Positions 32,298 to 40,874 of a stretch of 64,000 nucleotides of DNA are shown piece after piece; position 1 is the stretch's first letter, and every line of letters starts with the position of its first letter. This DNA comes from Streptomyces sp. RB17 (GTDB lineage: Bacteria; Actinomycetota; Actinomycetes; Streptomycetales; Streptomycetaceae): NCBI RefSeq assembly GCF_009604455.1, contig NZ_WEGL01000004.1, positions 310,001 through 374,000 on the forward strand, written 5' to 3'. A program made the position numbers and the translations under genes. Under the pieces are notes generated by a model. That model was given only the letters and a program-made list of their open reading frames with translations. It was not told the DNA's origin and made no database searches.

Positions 32298-33601
32298 GCG
32301 GCACGGGGAGCAATGTCACCCTTCCGGGTGATCCACCGGGCGGCCGGCGCGCCGTCACCGTGTGGTCCATAGGCGTCGCCGTCTACTTCGTCGCCGTCAT
32401 CTTCCGTACGTCACTCGGTGTGGCGGGGCTGGACGCCGCGGACCGCTTTCACGTCAACGCCTCCGCCCTGTCGACGTTCTCCATCCTCCAACTGCTGGTC
32501 TACGCCGGCATGCAGATACCCGTCGGCCTGCTGGTCGACCGGCTCGGCACCAAGAAGGTGCTGAGCATCGGCGCGGTGCTGTTCACGGCCGGGCAGCTGG
32601 GCTTCGCCTTCTCCCCGTCGTACGGCACCGCCCTCGCCTCCCGTGCCCTGCTGGGCTGCGGTGACGCGATGACCTTCATCAGCGTGCTGCGGCTCGGCAC
32701 CCGCTGGTTCCCGGCCCGGCGCGGGCCGCTGGTCGCGCAGCTGGCGGGGCTGGTCGGCATGGCGGGCAACCTCGTCTCCACGCTGGTCCTCGCCCGGCTG
32801 CTGCACGGCATCGGCTGGACCCCGGCGTTCGCCGGCAGCGCGCTCGCGGGTGTCGTCGTCCTCGTGCTGACGCTGCTGTTCCTGAAGGACCACCCCGAGG
32901 GGCACGAGCCCGAGCCTGCCTCGCACCAGGGCGCGGCGTACGTCCGCCGGCAGATCGCGGCGGCCTGGCGGGAGCCGGGGACACGCCTCGGGCTGTGGGT
33001 GCACTTCACCACTCAGTTCCCGGCGATGGTGTTCCTGCTGCTGTGGGGCCTGCCGTTCCTGGTCCAGGCGCAGGGGCTGAGCCGGGCAATGGCCGGCGAG
33101 CTGCTCACCCTGGTCGTGCTGTCCAACATGGTGATCGGCCTCGTCTACGGCCAGATCGTCGCCCGGCACCACGCGGCGCGGCTGCCGCTGGCGCTGGGCA
33201 CGGTCGGGGCGACGGCGCTGCTGTGGGCTTCGACGCTGGCGTATCCCGGTGCGCATGCGCCGATGTGGCTGCTGGTGGTGTTGTGCACGGTGCTGGGGGC
33301 GTGTGGGCCGGCCTCGATGCTCGGATTCGACTTCGCGCGGCCGGCCAACCCGCCCGAGCGACAGGGGACCGCGTCCGGGATCACCAATATGGGTGGTTTC
33401 GTCGCCTCGATGACGACGTTGTTCGCGGTGGGGGTGCTGCTGGATGCCACCGGGGACGACTACGCGGTGGCTTTCAGCGCCGTGTTCGTGCTGCAGGCGC
33501 TGGGCGTCAGCCAGATCCTGCGGCTGCGGGGACAGGCAGCTCGGCGCGAGCGTGAGCGGTTGGTCGCCAGCCGGGTGGAGACGGTGCACGTGCCTGCGTG
33601 A
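32294..33601 (+). CDS. Major facilitator superfamily transporter
   Basis: 435 aa with about twelve hydrophobic segments. The MFS signature between helices 2 and 3 is seen as GLLVDRLGTKKVL, and the symmetric loop later as ARHHAARL. The conserved arginine motif RALLGCGDAMTFIS marks helix 4. It resembles sugar-phosphate/nitrate-type MFS importers or exporters; the substrate cannot be told. Its translation is coupled to the GntR gene upstream. An interspersed repeat and a hairpin follow. Confidence 0.9.
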   Translation: MSGTGSNVTLPGDPPGGRRAVTVWSIGVAVYFVAVIFRTSLGVAGLDAADRFHVNASALSTFSILQLLVYAGMQIPVGLLVDRLGTKKVLSIGAVLFTAGQLGFAFSPSYGTALASRALLGCGDAMTFISVLRLGTRWFPARRGPLVAQLAGLVGMAGNLVSTLVLARLLHGIGWTPAFAGSALAGVVVLVLTLLFLKDHPEGHEPEPASHQGAAYVRRQIAAAWREPGTRLGLWVHFTTQFPAMVFLLLWGLPFLVQAQGLSRAMAGELLTLVVLSNMVIGLVYGQIVARHHAARLPLALGTVGATALLWASTLAYPGAHAPMWLLVVLCTVLGACGPASMLGFDFARPANPPERQGTASGITNMGGFVASMTTLFAVGVLLDATGDDYAVAFSAVFVLQALGVSQILRLRGQAARRERERLVASRVETVHVPA

Positions 33602-33628
33602 CGGTGCCCTGTGCTGGTGCGGGCCTCA

Positions 33629-33702
33629 CTGGGGGCTGCCGCCCCCAGCCCCCCGCTCGGCCCTGAACGGGTCTCGTCCTCAAGAGCCGGACGGGCTGAC
33701 AA
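33629..33702. repeat. Streptomyces-type intergenic repeat with terminator hairpin
   Basis: CTGGGGGC (33629-33636) pairs with GCCCCCAG (33641-33648) around TGCC, followed by CCCCCGCTCGGCCCTGAACG and further sequence to CCGGACGGGCTG. From memory, this block is a very common intergenic element in Streptomyces chromosomes. It lies between two convergent genes and can act as their terminator. Confidence 0.7.
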
Positions 33703-33714
33703 CACTCACCGGCA

Positions 33715-34539
33715 CTACGGCGTCACCACGAAGTTCCTCAGGATCGCCGCCGTCAGGTCCGGGTCGCCCTCGGTCTTCACCCGGTCGGCCACCGCCTCCG
33801 GTGTCACACGGCCGCAGGCGAGGCGGACGTAGGTCTCCCAGTCGAGGGTGAGGGTGGCGGCGGGGCCGAGGGCCGGGGCGGTTTCCAGGGTGCCGCGGCC
33901 CTGGATGTCGACGCGGATGGTGCGCAGGAACTCCACCGGGCCGTGCACGTCGAAGACGACGGCCGAACTGCGCGGTGCGTCCGCGTCCTTCGCGACGACC
34001 TTGGGAAGGGCCTCCAGGAGGGCGTCCCGGGCCACGTGCGCGCCCGGTGAGTCCAGGTTGCCGGGGCGGCCCAGGGCCGTACGCAGGTCCTGCTCGTGCA
34101 CCCACACGTCGAAGGCGCGGGCGCGGTAGGCCTGTTCGACCGTGATGTCCCTGTTCAGCGGGCCACGGACCGTGGCGCCGGGGTCACGGGACTCGTTGCG
34201 CAGCTGGCGGTTGCGGCGGATGACCGTGTACTCCAGCTCGGCCGTCATCTCCGGCGCCGTGTGGTGGCGGCGCACGTCGACCTGCATCTCCATGTACCGC
34301 TGGTGCTCGGTGGTGACGTGGAAGAGGTCGCGGGGGAGGGAGTGGATCGGGCGCGGGTCGCCGAGCATCTCGCACTCCATGCCGATGATGTGCGACACGA
34401 CGTCCCGGACCGACCAGCCGGGGCAGGGGGTCCGCCGGTTCCACTCGCCCTCCGCGAGCGACTGGACCATCTCGGATATCGCTTCGATGGCATGCGTCCA
34501 GGCGTCGGCGTAGGGCTGGAGGGTGGGATGCAGACTCAC
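33715..34539 (-). CDS. Maleylpyruvate isomerase-family mycothiol-dependent enzyme (DinB fold)
   Basis: 274 aa. An N-terminal DinB-like four-helix bundle: His50 in VRDVVSHIIGME is one metal ligand and the HEQD of AFDVWVHEQDLR supplies further ones. The C-terminal 100 residues form a mixed domain of the SCP2-like type (LTLDWETYVRLACGR). Members use mycothiol, the actinobacterial thiol, in isomerisation or S-transfer reactions, but most are uncharacterised. The ATG start is well placed. It is divergent from the nitrilase-family hydrolase gene, with about 180 bp between them. Confidence 0.86.
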   Translation of the reverse strand: MSLHPTLQPYADAWTHAIEAISEMVQSLAEGEWNRRTPCPGWSVRDVVSHIIGMECEMLGDPRPIHSLPRDLFHVTTEHQRYMEMQVDVRRHHTAPEMTAELEYTVIRRNRQLRNESRDPGATVRGPLNRDITVEQAYRARAFDVWVHEQDLRTALGRPGNLDSPGAHVARDALLEALPKVVAKDADAPRSSAVVFDVHGPVEFLRTIRVDIQGRGTLETAPALGPAATLTLDWETYVRLACGRVTPEAVADRVKTEGDPDLTAAILRNFVVTP

Positions 34540-34721
34540 GGAACGGGACCCCTCGGCGGTCGGTACACGGGCAGGTTGTGGCGGCGTTGCCAGCGGGCGG
34601 CGGCGGCACGGCGGCGGGTGTCTGAGTGGCTAAGTTACGCTGCCTTCAGGCACCCCGGCAGTGCTTTCGTGTGACGATCGTAGGCCTGTGTGGACGACTC
34701 GAATGCCAGGACGGTGGTAGT

Positions 34722-35516
34722 GTGCGCGCCTCGCTGATCCAGATCGCCGTGAACGAGGACGAATCGGTCGACTCCCGGCGGCAGCGGGTGGCCGCGCTGG
34801 TTCGGGAACAGGCTGGAGCCGACCTGGTCGTTCTGCCCGAGCTGTGGACCACGGGTGCCTTCGCCTACGAGGAGTTCGGCCGCGAGGCCGAGCCGCTCGA
34901 GGGGCCGACCTACGAGACGATGGCCAAGGCCGCGAGCGACGCGGGCGTGTGGCTGCACGCGGGGTCCATCCCGGAGCGGGACCCTGACGGTCCGCTCTAC
35001 AACACCTCTCTCATCTTCTCCCCCTCCGGTGAGCCGGCCGCCGCCTACCGCAAGATCCATCGCTTCGGTTTCGACAAGGGCGAGGCCGTGCTGATGGGCG
35101 CCGGGCGGGACCTGGTGACGGTCCGGCTGCCCTGGACCACGCTCGGCGTGGCCACCTGCTACGACCTCCGTTTCCCCGAACTCTTCCGTTCCCTGGTCGA
35201 CGCCGGCGCCGAGACGCTGGTGATCCCGGCGGGCTGGCCCGAGCGGCGACGCGCGCACTGGACGCTGCTGGCTCAGGCGCGGGCGGTGGAGAACCAGGCG
35301 TTCGTGCTCGCGTGTGGAACGGCCGGGACCCATGCGGGAGTTCCGCAGGCGGGTCACTCGATCGTGGTGGATCCGTGGGGCGAGGTGCTCGCCGAGGCGG
35401 GCCCGGACGAGGAGGTTCTCACCGTCGACTTCGACCCGGCGAAGGTGGCGGCCACCCGAGAGCAGTTCCCGGCGTTGAAGGACCGTGTGCTGGGCCTGGA
35501 ACCGCCGCGGCGGTAG
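34722..35516 (+). CDS. Carbon-nitrogen hydrolase (nitrilase superfamily)
   Basis: 264 aa from GTG 34722, chosen because the next residues RASLIQIAVNED form the typical first strand; an in-frame extension of 32 codons upstream has no such sequence. The catalytic triad is visible: Glu40 (LPELW), Lys111 (YRKIHRF) and Cys146 (ATCYDLRFPE). The family hydrolyses amides or deaminated glutathione-like compounds; in mycothiol-producing bacteria the exact substrate is unknown. The end of the gene holds the first unit of a 24-bp duplication. Confidence 0.9.
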   Translation: MRASLIQIAVNEDESVDSRRQRVAALVREQAGADLVVLPELWTTGAFAYEEFGREAEPLEGPTYETMAKAASDAGVWLHAGSIPERDPDGPLYNTSLIFSPSGEPAAAYRKIHRFGFDKGEAVLMGAGRDLVTVRLPWTTLGVATCYDLRFPELFRSLVDAGAETLVIPAGWPERRRAHWTLLAQARAVENQAFVLACGTAGTHAGVPQAGHSIVVDPWGEVLAEAGPDEEVLTVDFDPAKVAATREQFPALKDRVLGLEPPRR

Positions 35517-35554
35517 AGAGCCTCCTTCACGCGGCGGTAGAGAGCCCCCTTCAA
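35507..35554 (+). repeat. 24-bp tandem duplication over the hydrolase stop codon
   Basis: Units 35507-35530 and 35531-35554 share GCGGCGGTAGAGAGCC and then CCTTCA with two differences. The TAG of the first unit is the hydrolase stop; the second copy runs into the end of the next, convergent gene. Confidence 0.75.
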
Positions 35555-36045
35555 TCGTCCTCCCGCTCCTTCTGCGCCAGGTGGATCACGCACACCGCCA
35601 CGGCGATGAGCAGTGCCGGGTCGGCGTCCTCGCGGACGATGTCGACGCCGTAGGTGTCCCGCAGGCGCAGCCAGCGGCGGGAGATGACCGCGAGGAGTTC
35701 GCCGTCGTACTCGATGGCGAACTCGTGGTCGAGGATCTTGCCGCTGACGTCCAGCACCGTGCCGTCGGCCAGGGACACCCGGTAGTGGTTGCGCAGCAGG
35801 GACAGCCGTTTGCGCTTGATGGTGGCCAGGCCCTCGCCGTCCCGCTCGATCACCATGGTGTCGCGCAGCGCCAGCATCTTCTGGTGGATGTCGATCAGCA
35901 CGCGCCCGTGGGCGTCCTTCAGCTGGAAGGTGTCCCGCAGCCGCATGGCCTTGCCGTCGACGAGGAAGACCTTCCGGCCGTGCTCGTCCTCGATCCAGTA
36001 GTCGTCGCCGATGCCGAGCAGCCGGTCGTGTACGAGAAGTCTCAT
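35551..36045 (-). CDS. LURP-one-related (tubby/scramblase-like fold) protein
   Basis: 164 aa. It begins MRLLVHDRLLGIGDDYWIEDEHGRKVF, followed by beta-hairpin repeats (DTFQLKDAHGRVLIDIHQK, DTMVIERDGEGLATI, HEFAIEYDGELLAVI), the pattern of the LURP-one-related fold. In bacteria such proteins are widespread but uncharacterised; the fold binds phospholipids in its eukaryotic relatives. The ATG overlaps the stop of the upstream regulator gene as ATGA, so it is in an operon with it, transcribed leftwards. Confidence 0.82.
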   Translation of the reverse strand: MRLLVHDRLLGIGDDYWIEDEHGRKVFLVDGKAMRLRDTFQLKDAHGRVLIDIHQKMLALRDTMVIERDGEGLATIKRKRLSLLRNHYRVSLADGTVLDVSGKILDHEFAIEYDGELLAVISRRWLRLRDTYGVDIVREDADPALLIAVAVCVIHLAQKEREDD

Positions 36046-37073
36046 GCGGGTACCGTTCCCCGCCGCGGCGCGATCATCACGGAGCCGGAAGAGGGCGACC
36101 GCGGCCCGAAGCGCCTGCGGTAGTCCGACGGGCTCAGCCCCGTCTCCCGGCGCAGCCGCGCCCGCAGGTTGGCCGCCGTACCCAGGCCGCTGCGGGCCGC
36201 GACGACGTCCAGGCGCTCCTCGCCCCGCTCGATCAGCCGGCAGGCCAGCGCCACCCGCTCCCCGGTGAGCCAGGCCAGCGGGGTCGTGCCCAGTTGGGCG
36301 CGGAAGCGGCGGTGCAGGGTGGCGGGGCTGACGGCCGCGCGGGCGGCGAGGTCCGCCACGGTCAGCGGCTCGCCGAGCCGTTCCTGCGCCCAGGCCAGCA
36401 GCGGGCCGAGCGACTCGTCGGGCACGTCGGGCACCGGACGCTCCACGAACTGCCGCTGGCCGCCGTCGCGGTGGGCGGCGAAGACCAGGCGCCGGGAGAC
36501 GGCGTTGGCGAGTTCGGCGCCGTGGTCGCGGCGCCAGAGGTGCAGTCCGAGGTCGAGCGCGGCCGCGCTGCCGGAGGCGGTGAGGACGTCACCCTCGTCG
36601 ACGAACAGCACGTCCGGCTCCAGCAGCACCCGGGGATGCAGGTCCCGGAAGGTGTCCGCCCACATCCAGTGGGTCGTGGCCCGGCGCCCGTCGAGCAGCC
36701 CGGCCTCGGCGAGGGCGAAACTGCCCGTACAGAAGCTGACGATGCGCGCCCCGCGCGCGTGGGCGCGCCGGATGGCGTCGAGGACGTCGGCGCCGCGCGG
36801 TACGACGTTGTCGGGGCGGCCCGGTACGACGAGGGTGTCGGCCTCGTCCACCGCGTCCAGGCCGGGCACGCCGGTGAGGGTGAAGAAGCCGTGGTTCATC
36901 CGGATCCGCGAGGCCGGCGCGCACAGTGTCACCGCGTACAGCGGTCCCGGAAAGCCCAGTTCGGGTCTGGGCAGCCCGAACAGCTCCGTCGCGACACCCA
37001 CCTCGAAGGGGTTGGTGCCCTCGTCCACGATCACGACGACCCGGTGCGGCGACTGAGAGGATCCTTGCGGCAT
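36042..37073 (-). CDS. GlxA-type transcriptional regulator (DJ-1/PfpI domain plus AraC HTH)
   Basis: 343 aa. The N-terminal DJ-1/PfpI-like domain (about 10-185) has VVVIVDEGTNPFEVGVATELFG and the nucleophile-elbow-like SFCTGSFALAEAG. The C-terminal AraC domain (about 215-325) has two helix-turn-helices, VADLAARAAVSPATLHRRFRA and DVVAARSGLGTAANLRARLRRETGLSPSDYRRRF. GlxA-type proteins usually lack amidase activity and act as regulators. It is co-transcribed with the LURP-one-like gene and divergent from the cupin gene, a possible target. Confidence 0.9.
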   Translation of the reverse strand: MPQGSSQSPHRVVVIVDEGTNPFEVGVATELFGLPRPELGFPGPLYAVTLCAPASRIRMNHGFFTLTGVPGLDAVDEADTLVVPGRPDNVVPRGADVLDAIRRAHARGARIVSFCTGSFALAEAGLLDGRRATTHWMWADTFRDLHPRVLLEPDVLFVDEGDVLTASGSAAALDLGLHLWRRDHGAELANAVSRRLVFAAHRDGGQRQFVERPVPDVPDESLGPLLAWAQERLGEPLTVADLAARAAVSPATLHRRFRAQLGTTPLAWLTGERVALACRLIERGEERLDVVAARSGLGTAANLRARLRRETGLSPSDYRRRFGPRSPSSGSVMIAPRRGTVPA

Positions 37074-37125
37074 ATGCGATTCCTAGCACTCGTGGGGCCG
37101 TACCGGAACCCCGCACGATGACCTC

Positions 37126-37521
37126 ATGGAACCCAAGGAACCGATCTCCCTGGACAAGGCGCTCGCCTCCTTCGCCGACTGCTGGAGCCCGCGCATCGTC
37201 GCCACCGTCAACGACTACGACGTCCGGATCGCCAAGTTCGAGGGCGAGCACGTCTGGCACGTGCACGAGGACACCGACGAGTTCTTCCTGGTCCTCGACG
37301 GCGAGGTGCACCTGGGCCTGCGCGAGCCCGCCGGTGAGCGCACGGTCGTGCTGACCAGGGGCTCGGTGTTCACCGTCCCGCGCGGCACCTTTCACAAGCC
37401 GGCCGCGCCCCGCCGCGCCGAGGTCCTGCTCTTCGAGCCCAGCGGCACGCTCTCCGTCGGCGACCGGCACGAGGAGGTCCCCGGCCATGTGGACGTGACC
37501 ACGGGCCACGCGCTGACCTGA
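37126..37521 (+). CDS. Small cupin protein
   Basis: 131 aa. A single cupin beta-barrel: motif 1 includes HVWHVHEDTDEFFLVLDGE with the metal-binding His-x-His and Glu, and motif 2 GSVFTVPRGTFHKP with the second His. Such small cupins bind a metal and may be enzymes or sensors; function unknown. It is divergent from the GlxA-type regulator, which may control it. Its stop is within a repeated sequence at 37515-37551. Confidence 0.85.
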   Translation: MEPKEPISLDKALASFADCWSPRIVATVNDYDVRIAKFEGEHVWHVHEDTDEFFLVLDGEVHLGLREPAGERTVVLTRGSVFTVPRGTFHKPAAPRRAEVLLFEPSGTLSVGDRHEEVPGHVDVTTGHALT

Positions 37522-37551
37522 CCGGTCACGGCCGCCGACCTGACCGGTCAC
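37515..37551. promoter_or_regulatory. Paired TGACCGGTCA palindromes
   Basis: GACCTGACCGGTCAC occurs at 37515-37529 and again at 37537-37551, 22 bp apart. Each contains the perfect palindrome TGACCGGTCA. The spacing is about two helical turns, as for a dimeric regulator binding side by side. The first copy includes the cupin stop codon; the downstream gene is the RTX-like secreted protein. Confidence 0.55.
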
Positions 37552-37689
37552 TGGAATCCACCGTACCGAGGGGTGTCGTACGGGTGAACATCCTCTTCGA
37601 GTAAGGGAGTTGGCCAACCAATGGCGGTGCCTCCGAGTCGGACGTCGAGTAAGGGCACCACTCCCCACGCTCCTCCCGGAGGACCCGTC

Positions 37690-38529
37690 ATGACCCGCAT
37701 GCCCTCGGCACGTGCCTTCGCCCTGGCGCTCGGCGCTGCCCTGGCCGTACCGCTCACGTTCGCCGGTACGGCCGGCGCGGCCACGCCCTCGGCCACCGCC
37801 GCGGTCAACCAGTACGACTGGCAGCTCACCTACAAGGCCGCCCCCGGCCAGACCAACAAGGCCACCGTCACCGCGTCCCTCACCGCGGACCGCACCGGCA
37901 TCGCCTATGTGATCGACGACGTCGTCCCCATCAAGGCGGGCCACGACTGCGCCCACCCCGACGGCAAGGACCGCACCAAGGTCTCCTGCACGGTCACCCT
38001 CGTGGACAGCCAGGACCCCTACGCCGCCCTGATCGCGGACCTCGGCGACCGCAACGACACGCTCGCCTACGACAACCGCACCGGCCAGGTCTACTCCTAC
38101 GCCCAGATCTCGCTGGGCGCGGGCAACGACCACGCCACCGACTCCGGCCGCCTGGACGGCGCCTACGTCTCCGGTGACGCCGGCGACGACACCCTCACCG
38201 TCGGCGCGGAGGGCCTGGCCTGGGGCGGTGACGGCAACGACACGATCGACGCGAGCGGCGGTGACAACATCGTCCAGGGCGGCAAGGGCGACGACGCGCT
38301 GCACGGCGGCTCCGGCGCCCAGTACCTGTCCGGCGACGACGGCAAGGACACCATCACCGGCGGAACCGGCGACGACACCCTGTACGGCGGCACGGGCAAC
38401 GACGTCCTGTACGGCAACAGCGGGAACGACAAGCTGTACGGCAACAGCGGCAACGACAAGCTGTACGGCGGCCCCGGTCGGGACACGCTCTCCGGCGGCC
38501 CCGGCACGGATGTGATCCACCAGGACTGA
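37690..38529 (+). CDS. Secreted RTX-like calcium-binding repeat protein
   Basis: 279 aa from ATG 37690. A signal peptide ends near residue 31 (FAGTAGA-ATPS). After a 110-residue beta-rich domain come about a dozen nonapeptide repeats of the GGxGxDxLx type (such as GGTGNDVLYGNSGND), the calcium-binding parallel beta-roll of RTX proteins. Family RTX proteins usually leave the cell by type I secretion; this one has an ordinary export signal instead. Two cysteines lie in the N-terminal domain (HDCAHP and VSCTVT). Role unknown; possibly wall-associated. Confidence 0.88.
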   Translation: MTRMPSARAFALALGAALAVPLTFAGTAGAATPSATAAVNQYDWQLTYKAAPGQTNKATVTASLTADRTGIAYVIDDVVPIKAGHDCAHPDGKDRTKVSCTVTLVDSQDPYAALIADLGDRNDTLAYDNRTGQVYSYAQISLGAGNDHATDSGRLDGAYVSGDAGDDTLTVGAEGLAWGGDGNDTIDASGGDNIVQGGKGDDALHGGSGAQYLSGDDGKDTITGGTGDDTLYGGTGNDVLYGNSGNDKLYGNSGNDKLYGGPGRDTLSGGPGTDVIHQD

Positions 38530-38589
38530 GCGGCTTCACGACGTACACCGGCTTTACGACGTACACCCGGCTTCACGACCGAGCGCGAC

Positions 38590-38640
38590 TTTTCCACAGG
38601 CGTCCGAGCCGGTCCGGCCGGTCGGCGGGGGTTGTCCACA
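38590..38640 (+). promoter_or_regulatory. DnaA-box-like pair upstream of the thioredoxin-NHL gene
   Basis: TTTTCCACA (38590-38598) and TTGTCCACA (38632-38640), the second a perfect Streptomyces-type DnaA box, lie 45-95 bp upstream of the start codon. The same two variants occur together at 2839-2871. Confidence 0.5.
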
Positions 38641-38684
38641 GGCGCCCGGAACGGCTGTCGGAGTCGGGTGGCACTCTTGGAGCC

Positions 38685-40508
38685 ATGACCGACTCCGCAT
38701 CCCGACGCGCCCGCATCCGCGCCCCCGAGCTGATCGGCAAGGGCGGCTGGCTGAACACGGGCGACAAGCAGTACACCCTCGCCGACCTGCGCGGACGCAT
38801 CGTCGTCCTGGACTTCTGGACCTTCTGCTGCATCAACTGCCTGCATGTCCTGGACGAGCTGCGCGAGCTGGAGGAGAAGCACCGGGACACGGTGGTGATC
38901 ATCGGCGTGCACTCCCCGAAGTTCGTGCACGAGGCCGAGCACCAGGCGGTCGTGGACGCGGTGGAGCGGTACGGGGTCGAACATCCGGTGCTGGACGACC
39001 CGGAGCTCGCCACCTGGAAGCAGTACGCGGTGCGCGCCTGGCCGACCCTCGTCGTGATCGACCCGGAGGGGTACGTCGTCGCCCAGCACGCGGGCGAGGG
39101 GCATGCGCACGCCATCGAGCGCCTGGTCGAGGAGCTGGAGGCGGAGCACGAGGCGAAGGGCACCCTGCGCCGCGGCGACGGTCCGTACGTGCCGCCGGAG
39201 CCCGAGCCGACGACCCTGCGCTTCCCCGGCAAGGCGCTGCTGCTTCCGTCGGGGAACTTCCTGGTCAGCGACACCACCCGGCACCAGCTGGTGGAGCTGG
39301 CCGAGGACGCCGAGAGCGTCGTGCGGCGCATCGGCTCCGGCACGCGCGGGTTCGCGGACGGCGTCACGGAGCAGGCGTCCTTCAACGAGCCGCAGGGTCT
39401 CGCGCTCCTCGATGACGGCTCGGTGGTCGTGGCCGACACCGTCAACCACGCCCTGCGCCGCCTCGACCCGGCCACGGGCGCGGTGACCACCCTGGCCGGC
39501 ACCGGCAGGCAGTGGTGGCAGGGGTCGGCGACCTCCGGCCCGGCCCGCGAGGTGGACCTCTCCTCCCCCTGGGACGTGGCGGTCTTCGGCGGCACGGTGT
39601 GGATCGCCATGGCGGGCGTCCACCAGCTGTGGACGTACGACCCCGCGGCGGGCACGGTCGCCGTGGCGGCGGGCACCACCAATGAGGGCCTGGTCGACGG
39701 CCCCGGCGCCGAGGCCTGGTTCGCCCAGCCCTCGGGTCTCGCGGCGACCGCCGAGCGGCTCTGGCTCGCCGACTCCGAGACGAGCGCCCTGCGCTGGGTG
39801 GACCTGGACGGGCACGTCCACACGGCGGTCGGCAGCGGCCTGTTCGACTTCGGCCACCGGGACGGCGCCGCCGGCCAGGCCCTGCTCCAGCACCCGCTGG
39901 GCGTCACCGCCCTGCCCGACGGCTCGGTCGCGGTCGCCGACACCTACAACCACGCCCTGCGCCGCTACGACCCGGCGACCGGCGAGGTCACGACGCTGGC
40001 CACCGACCTGCGCGAGCCCAGCGACGCCGTGCTCGTCGGCGAGGACATCGTGGTCGTGGAGTCGGCCAGGCACCGGCTGACCCGGCTGCGGCTGCCCGAG
40101 GAGGCGGTGCGGGTGGAATCGGTCGCCCACCGCACCCAGCGCGCGGCGACCGAGGTCGCCCCCGGCAGACTCCGGCTGGACGTCGTGTTCCAGGCCCCGG
40201 CGGGCCAGAAGCTGGACACCAGATACGGCCCCTCGACCCGCCTGCTGGTCTCCTCGACCCCGCCCGAGCTGCTGCTCAAGGGCGAGGGCGCGGACACGGA
40301 CCTGAGTCGTGACCTGGAGCTGAACCCGGAGGTCACGGAGGGCGTCCTGCACGTCTCCGCGATGGCCGCGAGCTGCGACGACGATCCGTCTGGGGGAGAA
40401 TACCCCGCCTGCCACGTCCACCAGCAGGACTGGGGCGTCCCGGTCCGTCTCACCGAGGGTGCGGCGGACCGCCTGCCGCTCGTCCTGGCGGGGATGGACG
40501 AGCAGTAG
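38685..40508 (+). CDS. Thioredoxin-NHL repeat protein
   Basis: 607 aa. An N-terminal thioredoxin domain (about 10-150) has DFWTFCCINCLHVL with the redox pair Cys49-x2-Cys52, and the cis-Pro region AWPTLVVIDPEG. The remaining part is an NHL beta-propeller with repeats such as FNEPQGLALLDDGSVVVADTVNHALRRLDPATG and LQHPLGVTALPDGSVAVADTYNHALRRYDP. No signal peptide is seen, so it is probably cytoplasmic. Proteins of this architecture (NHLRC2 family) occur in bacteria and animals; their function in bacteria is not established. Confidence 0.92.
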   Translation: MTDSASRRARIRAPELIGKGGWLNTGDKQYTLADLRGRIVVLDFWTFCCINCLHVLDELRELEEKHRDTVVIIGVHSPKFVHEAEHQAVVDAVERYGVEHPVLDDPELATWKQYAVRAWPTLVVIDPEGYVVAQHAGEGHAHAIERLVEELEAEHEAKGTLRRGDGPYVPPEPEPTTLRFPGKALLLPSGNFLVSDTTRHQLVELAEDAESVVRRIGSGTRGFADGVTEQASFNEPQGLALLDDGSVVVADTVNHALRRLDPATGAVTTLAGTGRQWWQGSATSGPAREVDLSSPWDVAVFGGTVWIAMAGVHQLWTYDPAAGTVAVAAGTTNEGLVDGPGAEAWFAQPSGLAATAERLWLADSETSALRWVDLDGHVHTAVGSGLFDFGHRDGAAGQALLQHPLGVTALPDGSVAVADTYNHALRRYDPATGEVTTLATDLREPSDAVLVGEDIVVVESARHRLTRLRLPEEAVRVESVAHRTQRAATEVAPGRLRLDVVFQAPAGQKLDTRYGPSTRLLVSSTPPELLLKGEGADTDLSRDLELNPEVTEGVLHVSAMAASCDDDPSGGEYPACHVHQQDWGVPVRLTEGAADRLPLVLAGMDEQ

Positions 40509-40520
40509 GCAGACGGTACG

Positions 40521-40775
40521 TCAGATGCCGTAACCGTCGCTGTAGCCGTCGACGCTGTGACGGTGGTGGTGGGGGTCTTCCTCCACCACCGGAGTCGGTG
40601 GCATCACGACGCGGCGGCGCCGTGCGATGCCGCTGAAGGTCGCCACCCCGATCAGCCCCACGGCCATCAGGATCAGGCCGACGACCGTGAGGTTGACGCC
40701 GTGCATGTGCCAGTCGGTCGCGAACGTGAGGATGGCCCCCACGGCGATGAGGATGATGCATCCTCCGAGCCCCAT
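40521..40775 (-). CDS. DUF6458 family small membrane protein
   Basis: 84 aa with two predicted transmembrane helices (GGCIILIAVGAILTFA at about 4-19 and LTVVGLILMAVGLIGVATF at about 29-47) followed by a basic RRRR loop and a soluble C-terminal tail with three consecutive His residues. The length and two-helix layout match DUF6458 proteins, conserved in actinobacteria but uncharacterised. It is convergent with the thioredoxin-NHL gene, with 12 bp between the stops. Confidence 0.8.
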   Translation of the reverse strand: MGLGGCIILIAVGAILTFATDWHMHGVNLTVVGLILMAVGLIGVATFSGIARRRRVVMPPTPVVEEDPHHHRHSVDGYSDGYGI

Positions 40776-40874
40776 GAGAAGTCGCCTCCCCTTTCGGTTC
40801 CGGAATCTCCGGAGCCGTCCGGGTACCCGGTGCGGTCGCGCCTAGCCCTCGGCCGGCCCAAGACCGGCCTTCGA

